NCBI GenBank assembly: GCA_902786815.1
Contig: CADADV010000005.1
Coordinates: 62,001-126,000 of the forward strand
DNA: 64,000 nucleotides
Direction of reading: 5' to 3'
Source of the DNA: an uncultured Eubacteriales bacterium
GTDB lineage: Bacteria; Bacillota; Clostridia; Peptostreptococcales; Anaerovoracaceae
The notes under the pieces were generated by a model that searched no databases, was not told where the DNA came from, and saw only the letters and a list, made by a program, of their open reading frames with translations. The translations under genes were made by a program, and so were the position numbers. Shown piece by piece: positions 43,512 to 54,400 of this stretch (positions are counted from its first letter, which is position 1; every line of letters begins with the position of its first letter).

Positions 43512-44549
43512 ATGGGCGAGAAACTGAACGACTGGAGAAAAGAATTACGACACCTGACGAAGACGACAGGCATCCGTGAAGAGGAGGTCTGTGAGTATCT
43601 CGATGTCAGCTATTCACATATAACAGGATGGCAAAAGCGAACGCCGGTGAAGCGGGAGACGCTGATCGGAATCGGCATGGCGTTCCGGCAGAAGCTGGAT
43701 CTCATCAACGACTGGATCGTCCGTTACGGTGACAAGAGAAAACTGTATGCGAAGGATGTCCTGGGAGATCTGGTTTGGATCTATCTCATCAACGCCAACG
43801 CCGCGGATCCGGATAGCGAAACAAATTATTATAAGCTGTACGATCAGTGCAGAGACGCCATCCGGGAAACTTACATCAGCATTTGGAATGAGCACATCGA
43901 ACATTCCAAGGACACGGCGGATGTCGAAGATGATCTGAACAAGGTCGCATATGACCCGCGCTTTGCCGGCCTGCGGGCATTTGTCGTCGAGAACATCGAC
44001 TCCTTCAAGACGGCATACACTAAACCCAGAAGGATGCTGAGCGCATACGTCCGGGCAATTCTCGACACGCATACAGAAGCGAACGCCGGCCAGCGCACGC
44101 CAGTCAATTTCCTGCGGGGATATCTGGATGACGCCATGATAAATTATGTAGTCGGAAGCGACGAGAGCATCCACGTCATGGATATGAAATCGAAGGACAT
44201 GACGGTAAAGCAGCGTCCGATCCCGAAACTTCGCAAAACGCACATCGCCCTGTGCCTTGCCCTTGGTATGACCACAGACGAAATCAACACATACCTTGAA
44301 CTGATGGGCTACGCTTGCCTGAGCCCGGACGCTGACGAAGACGCCCGTCTGGTTGAGTGTCTGGGCAGGTGGGAAGCGAAGCATCCCAAGGTGGCAAAAT
44401 TCAAAAGAGTCAAGATTATAGGCGAAACATGTGATAAAATGTCAGAGAAGGACAGTTTGCAGGCGGTCAGCGATATGCTGATGCTGCGCTCTGATCTGGA
44501 CTATGAATATCTGAATAACGGGTGGAGCTTCCCATACATGAAAGGATGA
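43512..44549 (+). CDS. HTH protein with two divergent DNA-binding-like segments
   Basis: The 345-residue protein opens with an HTH-like segment (EEEVCEYLDVSYSHITGWQK, then RETLIGIGMAFRQKLDLIND) and has a second segment near the C-terminus (RPIPKLRKTHIALCLALGM, then EINTYLELMGYACLSPDADE). Both resemble the HTH relatives often found beside bacterial Ser/Thr kinases, but I do not recognise a named family. ATG 43512 has AGGAG 9 nt upstream. It is the first gene after repeat A and nearly abuts the LRR gene. Regulation of, or phosphorylation by, the downstream kinase is inferred only from position. Confidence 0.55.
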   Translation: MGEKLNDWRKELRHLTKTTGIREEEVCEYLDVSYSHITGWQKRTPVKRETLIGIGMAFRQKLDLINDWIVRYGDKRKLYAKDVLGDLVWIYLINANAADPDSETNYYKLYDQCRDAIRETYISIWNEHIEHSKDTADVEDDLNKVAYDPRFAGLRAFVVENIDSFKTAYTKPRRMLSAYVRAILDTHTEANAGQRTPVNFLRGYLDDAMINYVVGSDESIHVMDMKSKDMTVKQRPIPKLRKTHIALCLALGMTTDEINTYLELMGYACLSPDADEDARLVECLGRWEAKHPKVAKFKRVKIIGETCDKMSEKDSLQAVSDMLMLRSDLDYEYLNNGWSFPYMKG

Positions 44550-44553
44550 GGCA

Positions 44554-46425
44554 GTGAAAAAGATGAAGTTCACTGAAAGAAAAATCGTCAGAAGATTATT
44601 GATTACAATAACCTTCTGCTTTTTAATGGGCTTTTTGCCGTTGTGCGCACATGGCGCGGAGTATACGGATGAGGATGGAATCACATGGTATTATGCGACG
44701 CCGCCTGAGGGTTCGATCTATCCCTATCCGGGGACGGCGCTGATCACAGAAAGCAGCAAAATTCCGGAGGACGGAATCCTGAAGATCCCGGCATCGATAG
44801 GCGGCACGGCAGTAACCGGCATCAACAATCATGCGTTCCGAAATAAGGAAGAAATCTGCAAGGTCGTTTTGCCGGAGGGATTAAAGCATATTGGTTTTAG
44901 CGCGTTCACAGCATGTTCCAATTTGAAGGCAATCAGTTTCCCGTCTTCTCTGGAAACTATTGAAGGACATGCCTTTGACAGCTGCGGGTTTGAGACGCTT
45001 GAATTTCCGACGTACCTGCACAGCACGATCAAAGACGGCGCGTTCGCATATAATAAGGCCCTTCAGACGGTTACGATCAACGGCAATGTAACGTTCGAGC
45101 CTTCTGCAGGGAGCGTGTTTGACGGCTGCAACAATGGTCCGGGCACCGGGCTGCAGGCGTTTACAGTGCCGGAAAGCAACGACAGCTTCAAGGCGGTGGA
45201 CGGCGTATTGTATTCGAAGGACATGACCAGGCTGGAGGCTTATCCACCTGCCAGACAGGGAGAGACATATACCGTTCCTGACGGCGTGAATACCATCTGC
45301 CCGCATGCCTTCAGTCAGAACAGCCTGAAGAATGTTTTTCTGCCGGAGACGCTGACGGAAATCGGAGATCATGCATTCCTGAACAGCTGGAGCCTGTCCG
45401 CAGTTGAGGTGCCTTCAGGCGTGAAGAAACTGGGGGCGTATTGCTTCAACTCCTGCAATTCTCTGGGAAGTGTAACGCTGCACGAAGGTTTGGAGGAGAT
45501 CGATGAATACGTCTTCTTTGGGTGCAGCGGAATCTATGAGCTCGAATTGCCGGAGGGTCTGACAACGATCGGAAACAATGCGTTCTGTGCGATGAATGTC
45601 TTGCAAAAGCTGTATATCCCGGACAGCGTTACAGTAATCGGTAACAATGTCCTAGAGGCGACCGGGAATGTAACCTTGTATACGACCAACCAGGTGGCTG
45701 CCGCTTACGCGCAGGAAAACGGCATTGACTGTGAGGCGGCTACGGTAGAAGAATACAGAGCGGTCGAGACGGGGCAGCCGCAAACACAGGATCCGGATCC
45801 GGGTAACGATCCAGACCCAGGGACTGACCCGGGCAGTGGCAATGATGATCCGGATCCTCCGGGACCATCTGATCCTGATCCAACCAAGCCCGTGAACATT
45901 TTGAAGGCGCAGTCCATCACCTGCACAGCCAAGTTCACAAAACCCATCGGCAAGAGCTTTTACCTGAAGGCAAAAGCGAAGACTCCGCTGAAATACAAAT
46001 CATCCAACAGAAAAGTGGCGGCAGTTACCAGCAAGGGTCTGGTCAAGATCACTGGCTATGGTACTTGCAAAATTACGATCACCGCATTGAAGTCAGGCAC
46101 GTACAAAGCAGCGAAGAAGACAATTACCATAAATGGTCGGCTGGCCAAACCGATCCTCAAAGGTGTGAATGTCAAAACAAAAAAAGTGAAGCTCACCTGG
46201 AATAAGGTCAACGGAGCAACCGGGTATAAGCTGTATATCAAATACCCTGGCAAGAAGAAGTATGCTCTGGCACTGACGAAATCCGCGAGGGTCAAGGGCG
46301 TGACCCACAGGAATCTCTCGAAGAAAAAAACGTACTGCTACAAGGTGCGTGCCTATAAAAAGATTGGAAAGAAGACTGTTTACAGCAGTTATTCGAATAT
46401 CATAAAGGTTAAAGTCAAGAAGTAA
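44554..46425 (+). CDS. BspA-type leucine-rich-repeat secreted protein
   Basis: The product (up to 623 residues; GTG 44554 or ATG 44563) has a signal peptide, about nine LRR_5/BspA-like repeats (nt ~44760-45740, motifs such as IGNNAFCAMNVLQKLYIPDS), an Asp/Pro/Gly linker (about nt 45785-45890), a Big/Ig-like domain and a C-terminal Tyr/Lys-rich Fn3-like domain (KKTYCYKVRAYKKIGKKTVY). Such proteins are surface adhesins or ligand binders. The last domain is shared with the CHAP proteins at 18700, 22932 and 48426. Confidence 0.85.
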   Translation: MKKMKFTERKIVRRLLITITFCFLMGFLPLCAHGAEYTDEDGITWYYATPPEGSIYPYPGTALITESSKIPEDGILKIPASIGGTAVTGINNHAFRNKEEICKVVLPEGLKHIGFSAFTACSNLKAISFPSSLETIEGHAFDSCGFETLEFPTYLHSTIKDGAFAYNKALQTVTINGNVTFEPSAGSVFDGCNNGPGTGLQAFTVPESNDSFKAVDGVLYSKDMTRLEAYPPARQGETYTVPDGVNTICPHAFSQNSLKNVFLPETLTEIGDHAFLNSWSLSAVEVPSGVKKLGAYCFNSCNSLGSVTLHEGLEEIDEYVFFGCSGIYELELPEGLTTIGNNAFCAMNVLQKLYIPDSVTVIGNNVLEATGNVTLYTTNQVAAAYAQENGIDCEAATVEEYRAVETGQPQTQDPDPGNDPDPGTDPGSGNDDPDPPGPSDPDPTKPVNILKAQSITCTAKFTKPIGKSFYLKAKAKTPLKYKSSNRKVAAVTSKGLVKITGYGTCKITITALKSGTYKAAKKTITINGRLAKPILKGVNVKTKKVKLTWNKVNGATGYKLYIKYPGKKKYALALTKSARVKGVTHRNLSKKKTYCYKVRAYKKIGKKTVYSSYSNIIKVKVKK

Positions 46426-46450
46426 TCAAATTACAGCAAAGTCAGCTTTA

Positions 46451-48280
46451 ATGGAAACACGGTTCAGCAAATACGAACCCATTTTCGGTTCATGGTATAT
46501 CAAAGATAAGCTCGGTCAGGGGGCCGCAGGTGAGGTCCTTCTGATCGAACGGGAAGATCTGGGGAACACCTACAGGTCTGCTTTGAAGTGCATTACGATA
46601 CCTCAATCGAAGCAGGATCTGCAGGCTGCAAAGGCAGACGGGATGACTGACGACGATGTCAAGGCGTATTACCAGAGCTTGATGAACCGAATCAAACTCG
46701 AGTTGCTCAACATGTCACGGATGAAAGGCAACAGCAACATCGTCAGCTATGAAGATCATATGATCGTTCCTCATGAAGACGGCATCGGTTGGGATATCAT
46801 GATCCGCATGGAACTTCTGACCCCGCTGTTTCAGTACTGCGAGGAGAATGATCTGACCCCGGAAGTCGTTCTCAAAATGGGCATCGATCTCTGCAAAGCG
46901 CTGGAACTGTGCGCGAACAATGGCATCATTCACCGGGACATCAAACCGGATAACATCTTCGTATCTTCAAATGGCGATTTCAAACTCGGCGATTTCGGCG
47001 TTTCCCGCGTGCTTGAGGAGACGCGGATCGGGCTGTCTTTGCGGGGCACCTACACCTACATGGCTCCGGAAGTCTACAAGGGCGAGGCCTATGGACCGCG
47101 TACCGATATCTATTCTCTCGGGCTGGTTCTTTACAAATTCCTCAACGGCGGCAGGAATGTGTTTTTGCCTGCGCCCGGGGAGCCTTTCACACAGGAGGAC
47201 GAGGACAGGGCGTTCTTCCGGCGCATGAGCGGAGCGGCCGCACAGCCGCCCGCAGACGGATCGGACGCATTCAGAAGCATCGTATTGAAGGCATGCGCTT
47301 ACCGCCCCGATGACCGTTTCCAAACCGCGCGCGAGATGCGGCTGGCACTAGAGGAGCTGGATTACCGGCGGAAGTATGACGATGCAAAAGCAGCAGAACC
47401 CATGGAGGAGCCGGCGGAGAAGACAGGCACCGCAAGCGAAGGCGCGTCCGCAGGTGCAGTGAAGACTGCCATGGCGGAAGAACCTGATGCAGCTGAAGCT
47501 CTGACGGAAGTACCGGGTGAAGAGAAAGTCGCAGAGCAAGCCTTGCAGGGCATTGAGAAGCCTGTGCCAAAGAAAAAAAGATTATCTAAAAAAGTAATTG
47601 CGGCTTTTGCACTAGCTGCTGCCGCAGCAGTTGCCCTTGTGATCTACGCAGCGATACCGAAGGAAGTCACGGATGTCAAAGGCATCGATGCAGCCGAAGA
47701 GATATACATCGGCGATACGATGAAGGTGAAGTACGACATCGAGCCTGATCGTTTCGAGGACGAACCCATGTCGTTCGCATCGTCTGATGAGAAGGTGCTG
47801 ACTGTAGATAAAACAGGCGCGCTGACCGGCGTTTCTGTGGGTGAAGCTACGATGACATTAAAAGTCAAGGAGTTCACCAAGTCCGTAGATGTCAAGGTTG
47901 TTCCGAAGATCACCGAAATCAGCGGCATAGAGTCCAACCTCACGATTTACCGCGGTGACACCTACGATTTGGATCCTAAACTCGCTCCGGAGAAATTCTC
48001 TAAGGAACCTGTCTCATATACGTCTTCTGACAAGGATATCGCCACCGTCAATGAAGACGGACTTATCACCGCAGCCGGCGACGGAACGGCAAAGATTTCT
48101 ATCGATGCCGGAGGGTGTGCAAAACAAGTCGAAGTATCCGTCACTGAGCGGCCTACCAGCCCGCCTTCCTACAGCGGAAGCTCCAGCAGCAAATCATCCA
48201 AAAAATCCTCGAAGAAGTCCAAGAAGAAGTCCGGAAGCGACAAGGGAAGCTTCAGTTCCGGGGATGATGAATATTTCTAA
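46451..48280 (+). CDS. Membrane Ser/Thr protein kinase with extracellular Ig-like domains
   Basis: The 609-residue protein has an N-terminal Hanks-type kinase: LGQGAAGEVLLI, ALKCITI, the catalytic loop IIHRDIKPDNIF, KLGDFGVSR and YMAPEVY. An acidic Ala/Glu linker leads to a single membrane helix (AAFALAAAAAVALVIYAAI), two Big_2-like Ig domains outside and a Ser/Lys-rich tail. It is therefore a sensor kinase with an external Ig-type ectodomain instead of PASTA repeats. No clear ribosome site precedes ATG 46451, so it may depend on coupling to the LRR gene 25 nt upstream. A strong terminator follows. Confidence 0.88.
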   Translation: METRFSKYEPIFGSWYIKDKLGQGAAGEVLLIEREDLGNTYRSALKCITIPQSKQDLQAAKADGMTDDDVKAYYQSLMNRIKLELLNMSRMKGNSNIVSYEDHMIVPHEDGIGWDIMIRMELLTPLFQYCEENDLTPEVVLKMGIDLCKALELCANNGIIHRDIKPDNIFVSSNGDFKLGDFGVSRVLEETRIGLSLRGTYTYMAPEVYKGEAYGPRTDIYSLGLVLYKFLNGGRNVFLPAPGEPFTQEDEDRAFFRRMSGAAAQPPADGSDAFRSIVLKACAYRPDDRFQTAREMRLALEELDYRRKYDDAKAAEPMEEPAEKTGTASEGASAGAVKTAMAEEPDAAEALTEVPGEEKVAEQALQGIEKPVPKKKRLSKKVIAAFALAAAAAVALVIYAAIPKEVTDVKGIDAAEEIYIGDTMKVKYDIEPDRFEDEPMSFASSDEKVLTVDKTGALTGVSVGEATMTLKVKEFTKSVDVKVVPKITEISGIESNLTIYRGDTYDLDPKLAPEKFSKEPVSYTSSDKDIATVNEDGLITAAGDGTAKISIDAGGCAKQVEVSVTERPTSPPSYSGSSSSKSSKKSSKKSKKKSGSDKGSFSSGDDEYF

Positions 48281-48301
48281 ACAGAACCAGTGAAAATAAC
48301 G

Positions 48302-48331
48302 TGAACCTGCACCGCAGGTTCATTTTTTTTT
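48302..48331 (+). terminator. Terminator after the kinase gene
   Basis: TGAACCTGC/GCAGGTTCA closes an ACC loop and is followed by nine T residues, so the giant gene downstream must have its own promoter. Confidence 0.93.
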
Positions 48332-48425
48332 GATGGAATCACATATGCTGTTTGATACTATTAATCTTAACAAATCATAAGGAATGAATATTAGTTCACG
48401 AGGCTTTAAGCAAGGAGGAGGCAAG

Positions 48426-51400
48426 ATGAAACGGAGAGGTATAACAGAAAGAGTGCTGACGGTTATTCTTTCTGTTTGCATGGTGTTCACCATGTGCCCG
48501 TTTATCTCGGACGGATGGAATAACAGCGGGCATGTCGAGGCAGTGGAAAAGGGGACAGCAAAAGGGTTTGCGGATTACGCCAGAAAATTAGAGGGAAAGA
48601 GTGTGAAAACGCTTAACGTTCCAAAAGAACTGACAAGAGATGACACTGGCTGGTGTGCCTGGTTTGTGAATTACTGTGCGAAAAAAACAGGCAACACTTC
48701 ATCATTTAGTTTTGTGAACATTGGCCGGAAGAATTATGTTGATGAAGTTGCAGTAGCAGCAGTAAAAGCAGGTGGGAAGATTACCTTTGTAAATTATACA
48801 GCTTTTAAATCTGAAAAAAGCATGTTTAAAAAATGGAGCGGTAGATGTGAGTACAAAAACAATTATGTGCCCAAAAAGGGGGACCTTTACATACAAGCTG
48901 GAAGCTTGGCGTGGTTTGGCCATATTGGCATCGTGCGCAACACCAAAAGTACAAATTCAAAATACTACACAGTAGAAGGGAATACAGATTGTAAATGTAG
49001 TGCGCACCATAATAATTATAAATATGTTGAGTTGAAAACAAGGAAGAAGGACAATGCCAATTACAAGTGTCATCAACCAATCGCCTTTGTCACTCTAAAG
49101 TATAGCGGTTCGGGCACATCTTCAGGAGGCAGCAGTTCAGGGAGCACGAACCCAAGCGCAGGGACGGCAACGAAGCTGGCAGTAAGCGTATCGAAGATCA
49201 GCATCAAGGAAGGCAAGGCAGCGACGATCAGCGGGAAGGTGACCTCGAACTACACGATCACAAAGATCAAGGGAACGCTGCAGGACAACAACACAGGGGA
49301 GAGCCAGACGAAGGTGATCGACAAATCAGACTTCGGCAAATCCAAGAAGTCCGTCAAGATCGCGGGATCGAAGATCGACAAGAACCTGAAGTGCGGAAAG
49401 CTGACGGCAGGGAGCCATACGCTGACGATCCAGGCATGGGATTCGTCCGGGGCGAGCCGGACGGCGACGGCAACGGTCACGGTGAACGGGGCCGTGAAGA
49501 CGCCGTCGATCGGAAGCGAGAAGTGCGTGGCGGGCGGCAAGACAGTGGCCGTCTCCAAGAACAGCAGCCAGACCAGCGCGAAGCTGTGGTATCAGATCGG
49601 GAGCCAGACGGCGAAGAGCACGACATCGAACAGCGTGACCGTACCGATCACCAGCACGGCGACGGTCAAGGCGTGGTGTGAGCTTAGCGGGAAGAAGAGC
49701 GCGACAGTGACGAGGAACGTCGCTGTATCGAAGCTTCGTGTTCCGATGATCGACGGAAGCCAGAACGGGAAGAAGATCAATATCGTCCTGACCTCAGAGG
49801 CCAACTCGGCCAGGATCATGTACCAGATCGGGACGAGCGGATGGAAGAGCGACTACACGAAGGGGAAGATCCTGTCGCTGACGAACGGGCAGCAGCTGCA
49901 GTACTATGCGAAGGCGGACGGGTACGTGAACAGTGACATCGGAACATTCACGGCGGAGCTGACCGAACCGGACACGCCTCAGATCCGGCTGCTGGGCAGC
50001 GAAGACAAAGTAGCCGTCGGAAAATCTGTGACGGTCGGCTGGAACAGGGACTGGAAGGCGGAGAGCTATACGGCGGTGCTGCATAAGAAGACCGAAAACG
50101 GGGAAGGCGAGGAAGTCGAGAAGATCGAAACGGACAAGCCGACCGCGTCCTTCACACTGAATGAGGAAGGAGAATACTACATAGACGTCATCGCGTCCAA
50201 TGAACTTGGGGACAGCGAGGCCAGCAATGAACTGGACGTGGAGGCGAAGGGACCGCTTACGGTCGTGTTCCGTGACGCCGGGGCGGACAGGAAGCCTGCG
50301 GCCGTGTCAGGAGATGATCCGGGAGAGGAGTACGGTCCTGAGATCGCAAAGGTGACCATCGATTACGGCGAGAAGATCACCCAGAAGATGGAGGAACCAT
50401 CGCGCAGGGGCCACACGTTCCTCGGATGGGAGAACACGAACACGGGAGAGGTGTCCCCGAACGCGTATATGCAGAAGGCGGTAACGGAAGACACGACGTT
50501 CGTGGCAACATATGAAAAGAAGAAATACAGCATCCGCTTCTATGACCCGGACGGAGAATACCTGATGACGAACGAGACGGCGTTCGGGGACGACGCGGTC
50601 ACGGACGAAGTCATAGAGATGCTCACGGACAAAGGCTTCATCAATGAAGGGAAGGTCCTCAAGGGATGGACTGTCATCCGGGTCGCGGACGATGACAGTG
50701 AAGCGAACGTCCATGCGGTCGATTCCAACATGCATGTCCAGGCGGTATGCGAGTGGGAGAATGCGGACCTGCCGGTCGTGATCACGATACAGGGCGAGGT
50801 CCGGACCGAACAGGATGAGGACGGAGACGTCGTAGTCAGGCCGCAGGTCAAGCTCACGACCAATGAGGCAAGGAAGAAAGAGATCTACCTGATCGCGACG
50901 CTGAAGGGACAGGATGAAGAGAGCGGTACGGAAAAAGCGCTCTACATGGACAGAAGGGTCTTCTCCATCCCCAAGGGGGAAGTGGGACTGGTCCTGAACG
51001 CGGGCAGCGGATCCCACGACTTCGATCTGCCACTGGAGGCGGAATATACGAACGCCGTGGCGAAACTGGAATTGGTGGCCCTGGAGAAGAAGCCGAATGG
51101 GACGACCGGCAGCACATATTCCAATGTGGCGGAAGCCAATGTGATAAGGGATGTCGGATTCACAGAACCGTCCGAGTGGAGCACGGAACGGCCGGAAGAA
51201 CAGGAAGGACGAGTCATCCGGTCCAAGACGCAGTACAGATACCGCGACAAGGTCACGGCCTACAGCGGGCAGGAGAGCCTGGCCGGATATACGAAGGAAG
51301 GATCTGAATCCCTGGGCACATCATACAGCAGCTGGAGCAAGGGAACAGGGACGAACATCGTCAGGGTATATGACCAGTATAAAGAAGTCGTGACCGCGGA

Positions 51401-54400
51401 AAACAGGAACGCATACAAGTCGTTCTGCAAGATCTGCTCATGCGGGAAGTGGGCCGCGGAGACCAAGAGCGGCAAATGCTCCTACTGCGGCACGAACACC
51501 ATCACGAACAGGAAACTGAAGGTGTTCAGTTCGCAGAAACTGTCGGGGACCAAGGAAAGCGGGACCGGAAACGGCGGCGGCGCATTCAGATACGGGAAAA
51601 CGGTCACGGTGAACCAGAGCTACTCCGGGATCGGATACGTCTACATGATCACCTACGGCCACGACACGATCCAGACCCTGAACACCTTCACGTCCAAGAA
51701 CGCGAAGGGGTACCTGTTCCTGTGGCAGGATGACAACGGGGCAACACAGCAGGTCTACCGGCTGAAGACAGAGAAGATCAGGAACAAATTCTACAAATAC
51801 ACTGACTGGACAGGCTGGGCCGATGCGGCAGTGAACGCGACAGCGACCAGACAGGTGGAGACGAGGACGGTATACCAGTATCAGGACAAGATCCAGCCGC
51901 CGCCCCTCGAGACAGCGCTTGCCAGTGACGAAAACGGAGTGAAGACATTCAGCGGCAACCTCGATGTCGAGGATGACCTTGCGGGCAAGAAGGGGACGGT
52001 GATGGTCTACCAGGCCAACAACACCGACCCGAACAAATACCAGATGCAGTACACCGGGCAGATCACATTCACGACCGATCCGGATGATGAGGAGATCGGG
52101 AAGAACCACTATGAGTTCGGTTTCATCCCGAAAGACCCGCCGTCGAGATCGACAGGGAACTTCATCGTATCGATCGGTGTGGAAGGGACGACCGGACTGG
52201 TCACGGTCGGCGTCATCGAATCACCGAAGGATCCGCATACAGTGACACTGTATTACCAGGAGAAGGATACGGAGCAGGGCGGCAACAAGCAGACCGTCAT
52301 CGCGACACAGACCGTGAAGGACGGAGAGGATGTCGACCTGAGCGGGGTCGAGGTCCCGGAAAGGGCCGGATACTATTTCGCCGGCTGGAACCACAGGACG
52401 ACGAACATCAGGGAGGACTGCGAGATCGAGGCAGTCTATCTGCCGACCCAGAACGCAGTGGCGTTCGTTGACTGGATCAACCAGACGATCGATCTGCGGA
52501 CTGCGGTGACCGGGGAAGAGATCAACCTGCCTGTGATCGACACGGAGGAGGAATCCCCGTATGCGTTCAGGGGATGGAAGAAGGAAGACGGAAGCCTCAT
52601 CGAGGGTGACACCGTCACCGTGGAAGGCAACATGGTCATCACAGCCGATTACGAGCCGGCGACATTCACCGTCAGGTTCATCGGTCTGGACGGCAGCGTG
52701 GTCGACGAACAGCAGGTCGAGTACCACAAGTCGGCGGAACCTCCGGCCTATGATCTGTCCGGGGAGACGAGCTACTTCGCGGGCTGGAGCACGGATGTGA
52801 ACTGGTGGGAGGTCGAAGAGGACGTGGATGTCAGGCCGATCATCGTCCATGACGAGCAGGCGATCGCGCCCGTCGCGGACATCGTGACCGATGAAGAGAC
52901 GGGGGCGAGGAGCGTCGTTCTGGAGACCGAAGAGACAGGCGCGGACATCTACTACACGACGGATGGTACAGAACCGACGGCGGAACTGATCCAGGAGTAC
53001 CTGCAGACGGATCCGGAGCTCTACCGCGGCAGTATCCTGAAGTATACGGGGCCGATCATGTTCCCTGAAGACGGGACTGCAGGCGAAGAAAGTGAAGAAG
53101 CAGCCATTGGTATCATAGACGTATGCGCGGCGACATATATCGCCGGTAAAGACATCAGCCAGGAATGTGCCGTTGCGTTCGAAAAGGAACCGGATCCGGA
53201 TGAAGTGATAAGCCACGAAGAGATGTCCGACTGGAAGGAGATCGGCGAATACAATGTCAAGGCAAAGGCGGACAAGAACATCCAGGTAAAGGTGGATCTG
53301 GAGGACAACCCGGGTCTGACGGGATATGATTTCCTGGTCGAAGGGGATAAAGGCGTGTTCTACCCGGACAGCGACGAATACGGCGACCCGGATGTGGAAA
53401 CAGGGGAAGCCTTCCGGCAGGGGACCACACTGACGTCGGATCTTTCCGATGGATGGCGGGTCAACTGGAACTCGGCAGAGACGAACGCGGAGAACGGGAA
53501 CCTGTTCACCATGACGCTGCACGTGAAAGAAGAAGCGGAAGAAGGCATTTATCCGATCACAGTCAGCTACGCTCCTGAGAGCACGCTGGACGAGAACTAT
53601 GACGCAACAGAGCTGGAGAACGTGAAGGTGACGGTCGATTCCGAAGCGAGCATCCCGATCGACACGCTGGAAGCGACCCTGTCCAGAACGACCTATGTCT
53701 ACGAAGGTGAGGCGTTTGAACCGGTCGTCAGGATCGAAGGCCTGCGGGAAGGAGACGATTTCACAGTAGAGTATGAGAACAATGTGAACGTCGGAACGGC
53801 GAAGGCGGTCATAACCGGTAAGGGCGACTATACGGGGACGGTCGAGAAGGAGTTCACGATCACACCGGTGAACATCGCCAACGCGGACATCGCGCCGATC
53901 GGCGACCAGGTGAAGACCGGAAGCGCCATCGAGCCTGAGATGGACATCACCTTCAACGGCATGCCGCTCGTGAGGGGCACAGACTACGAAGCGGCGTTCA
54001 CGGACAACGTCGAGGTCGGAACGGCCGGCGTCGCGATCAGCGGCAAAGGCAACTTCAAGGGAACGGCTGAGGCGCAGTTCAACATCATCGAAACGACTGA
54101 GTCGAGGCTCGAAGCCGCAGAAGCGGCAGTGGCCGATCTGCAGCAGCAGCTTGCGGACATGGAGAGCGAGAAGGAATCCATACAGCAGCAGCTGACACAG
54201 GCGCAGAACAGCTACGATACGCTCCTGGAAGAGAAGAACGGACTGGAGACACAGGTCACAAACCTGACGGCAGAGAAGACCGCTCTGGAGCAGAGAGAAG
54301 CCGAACTTCTCCAGCAGAAGGCGGAGCTCGAAGAGAACGCACAGGAGAACCAGCAGGCACTGGCTGAGATCCAGGACGAACTGGACGAGATCACAGCGCA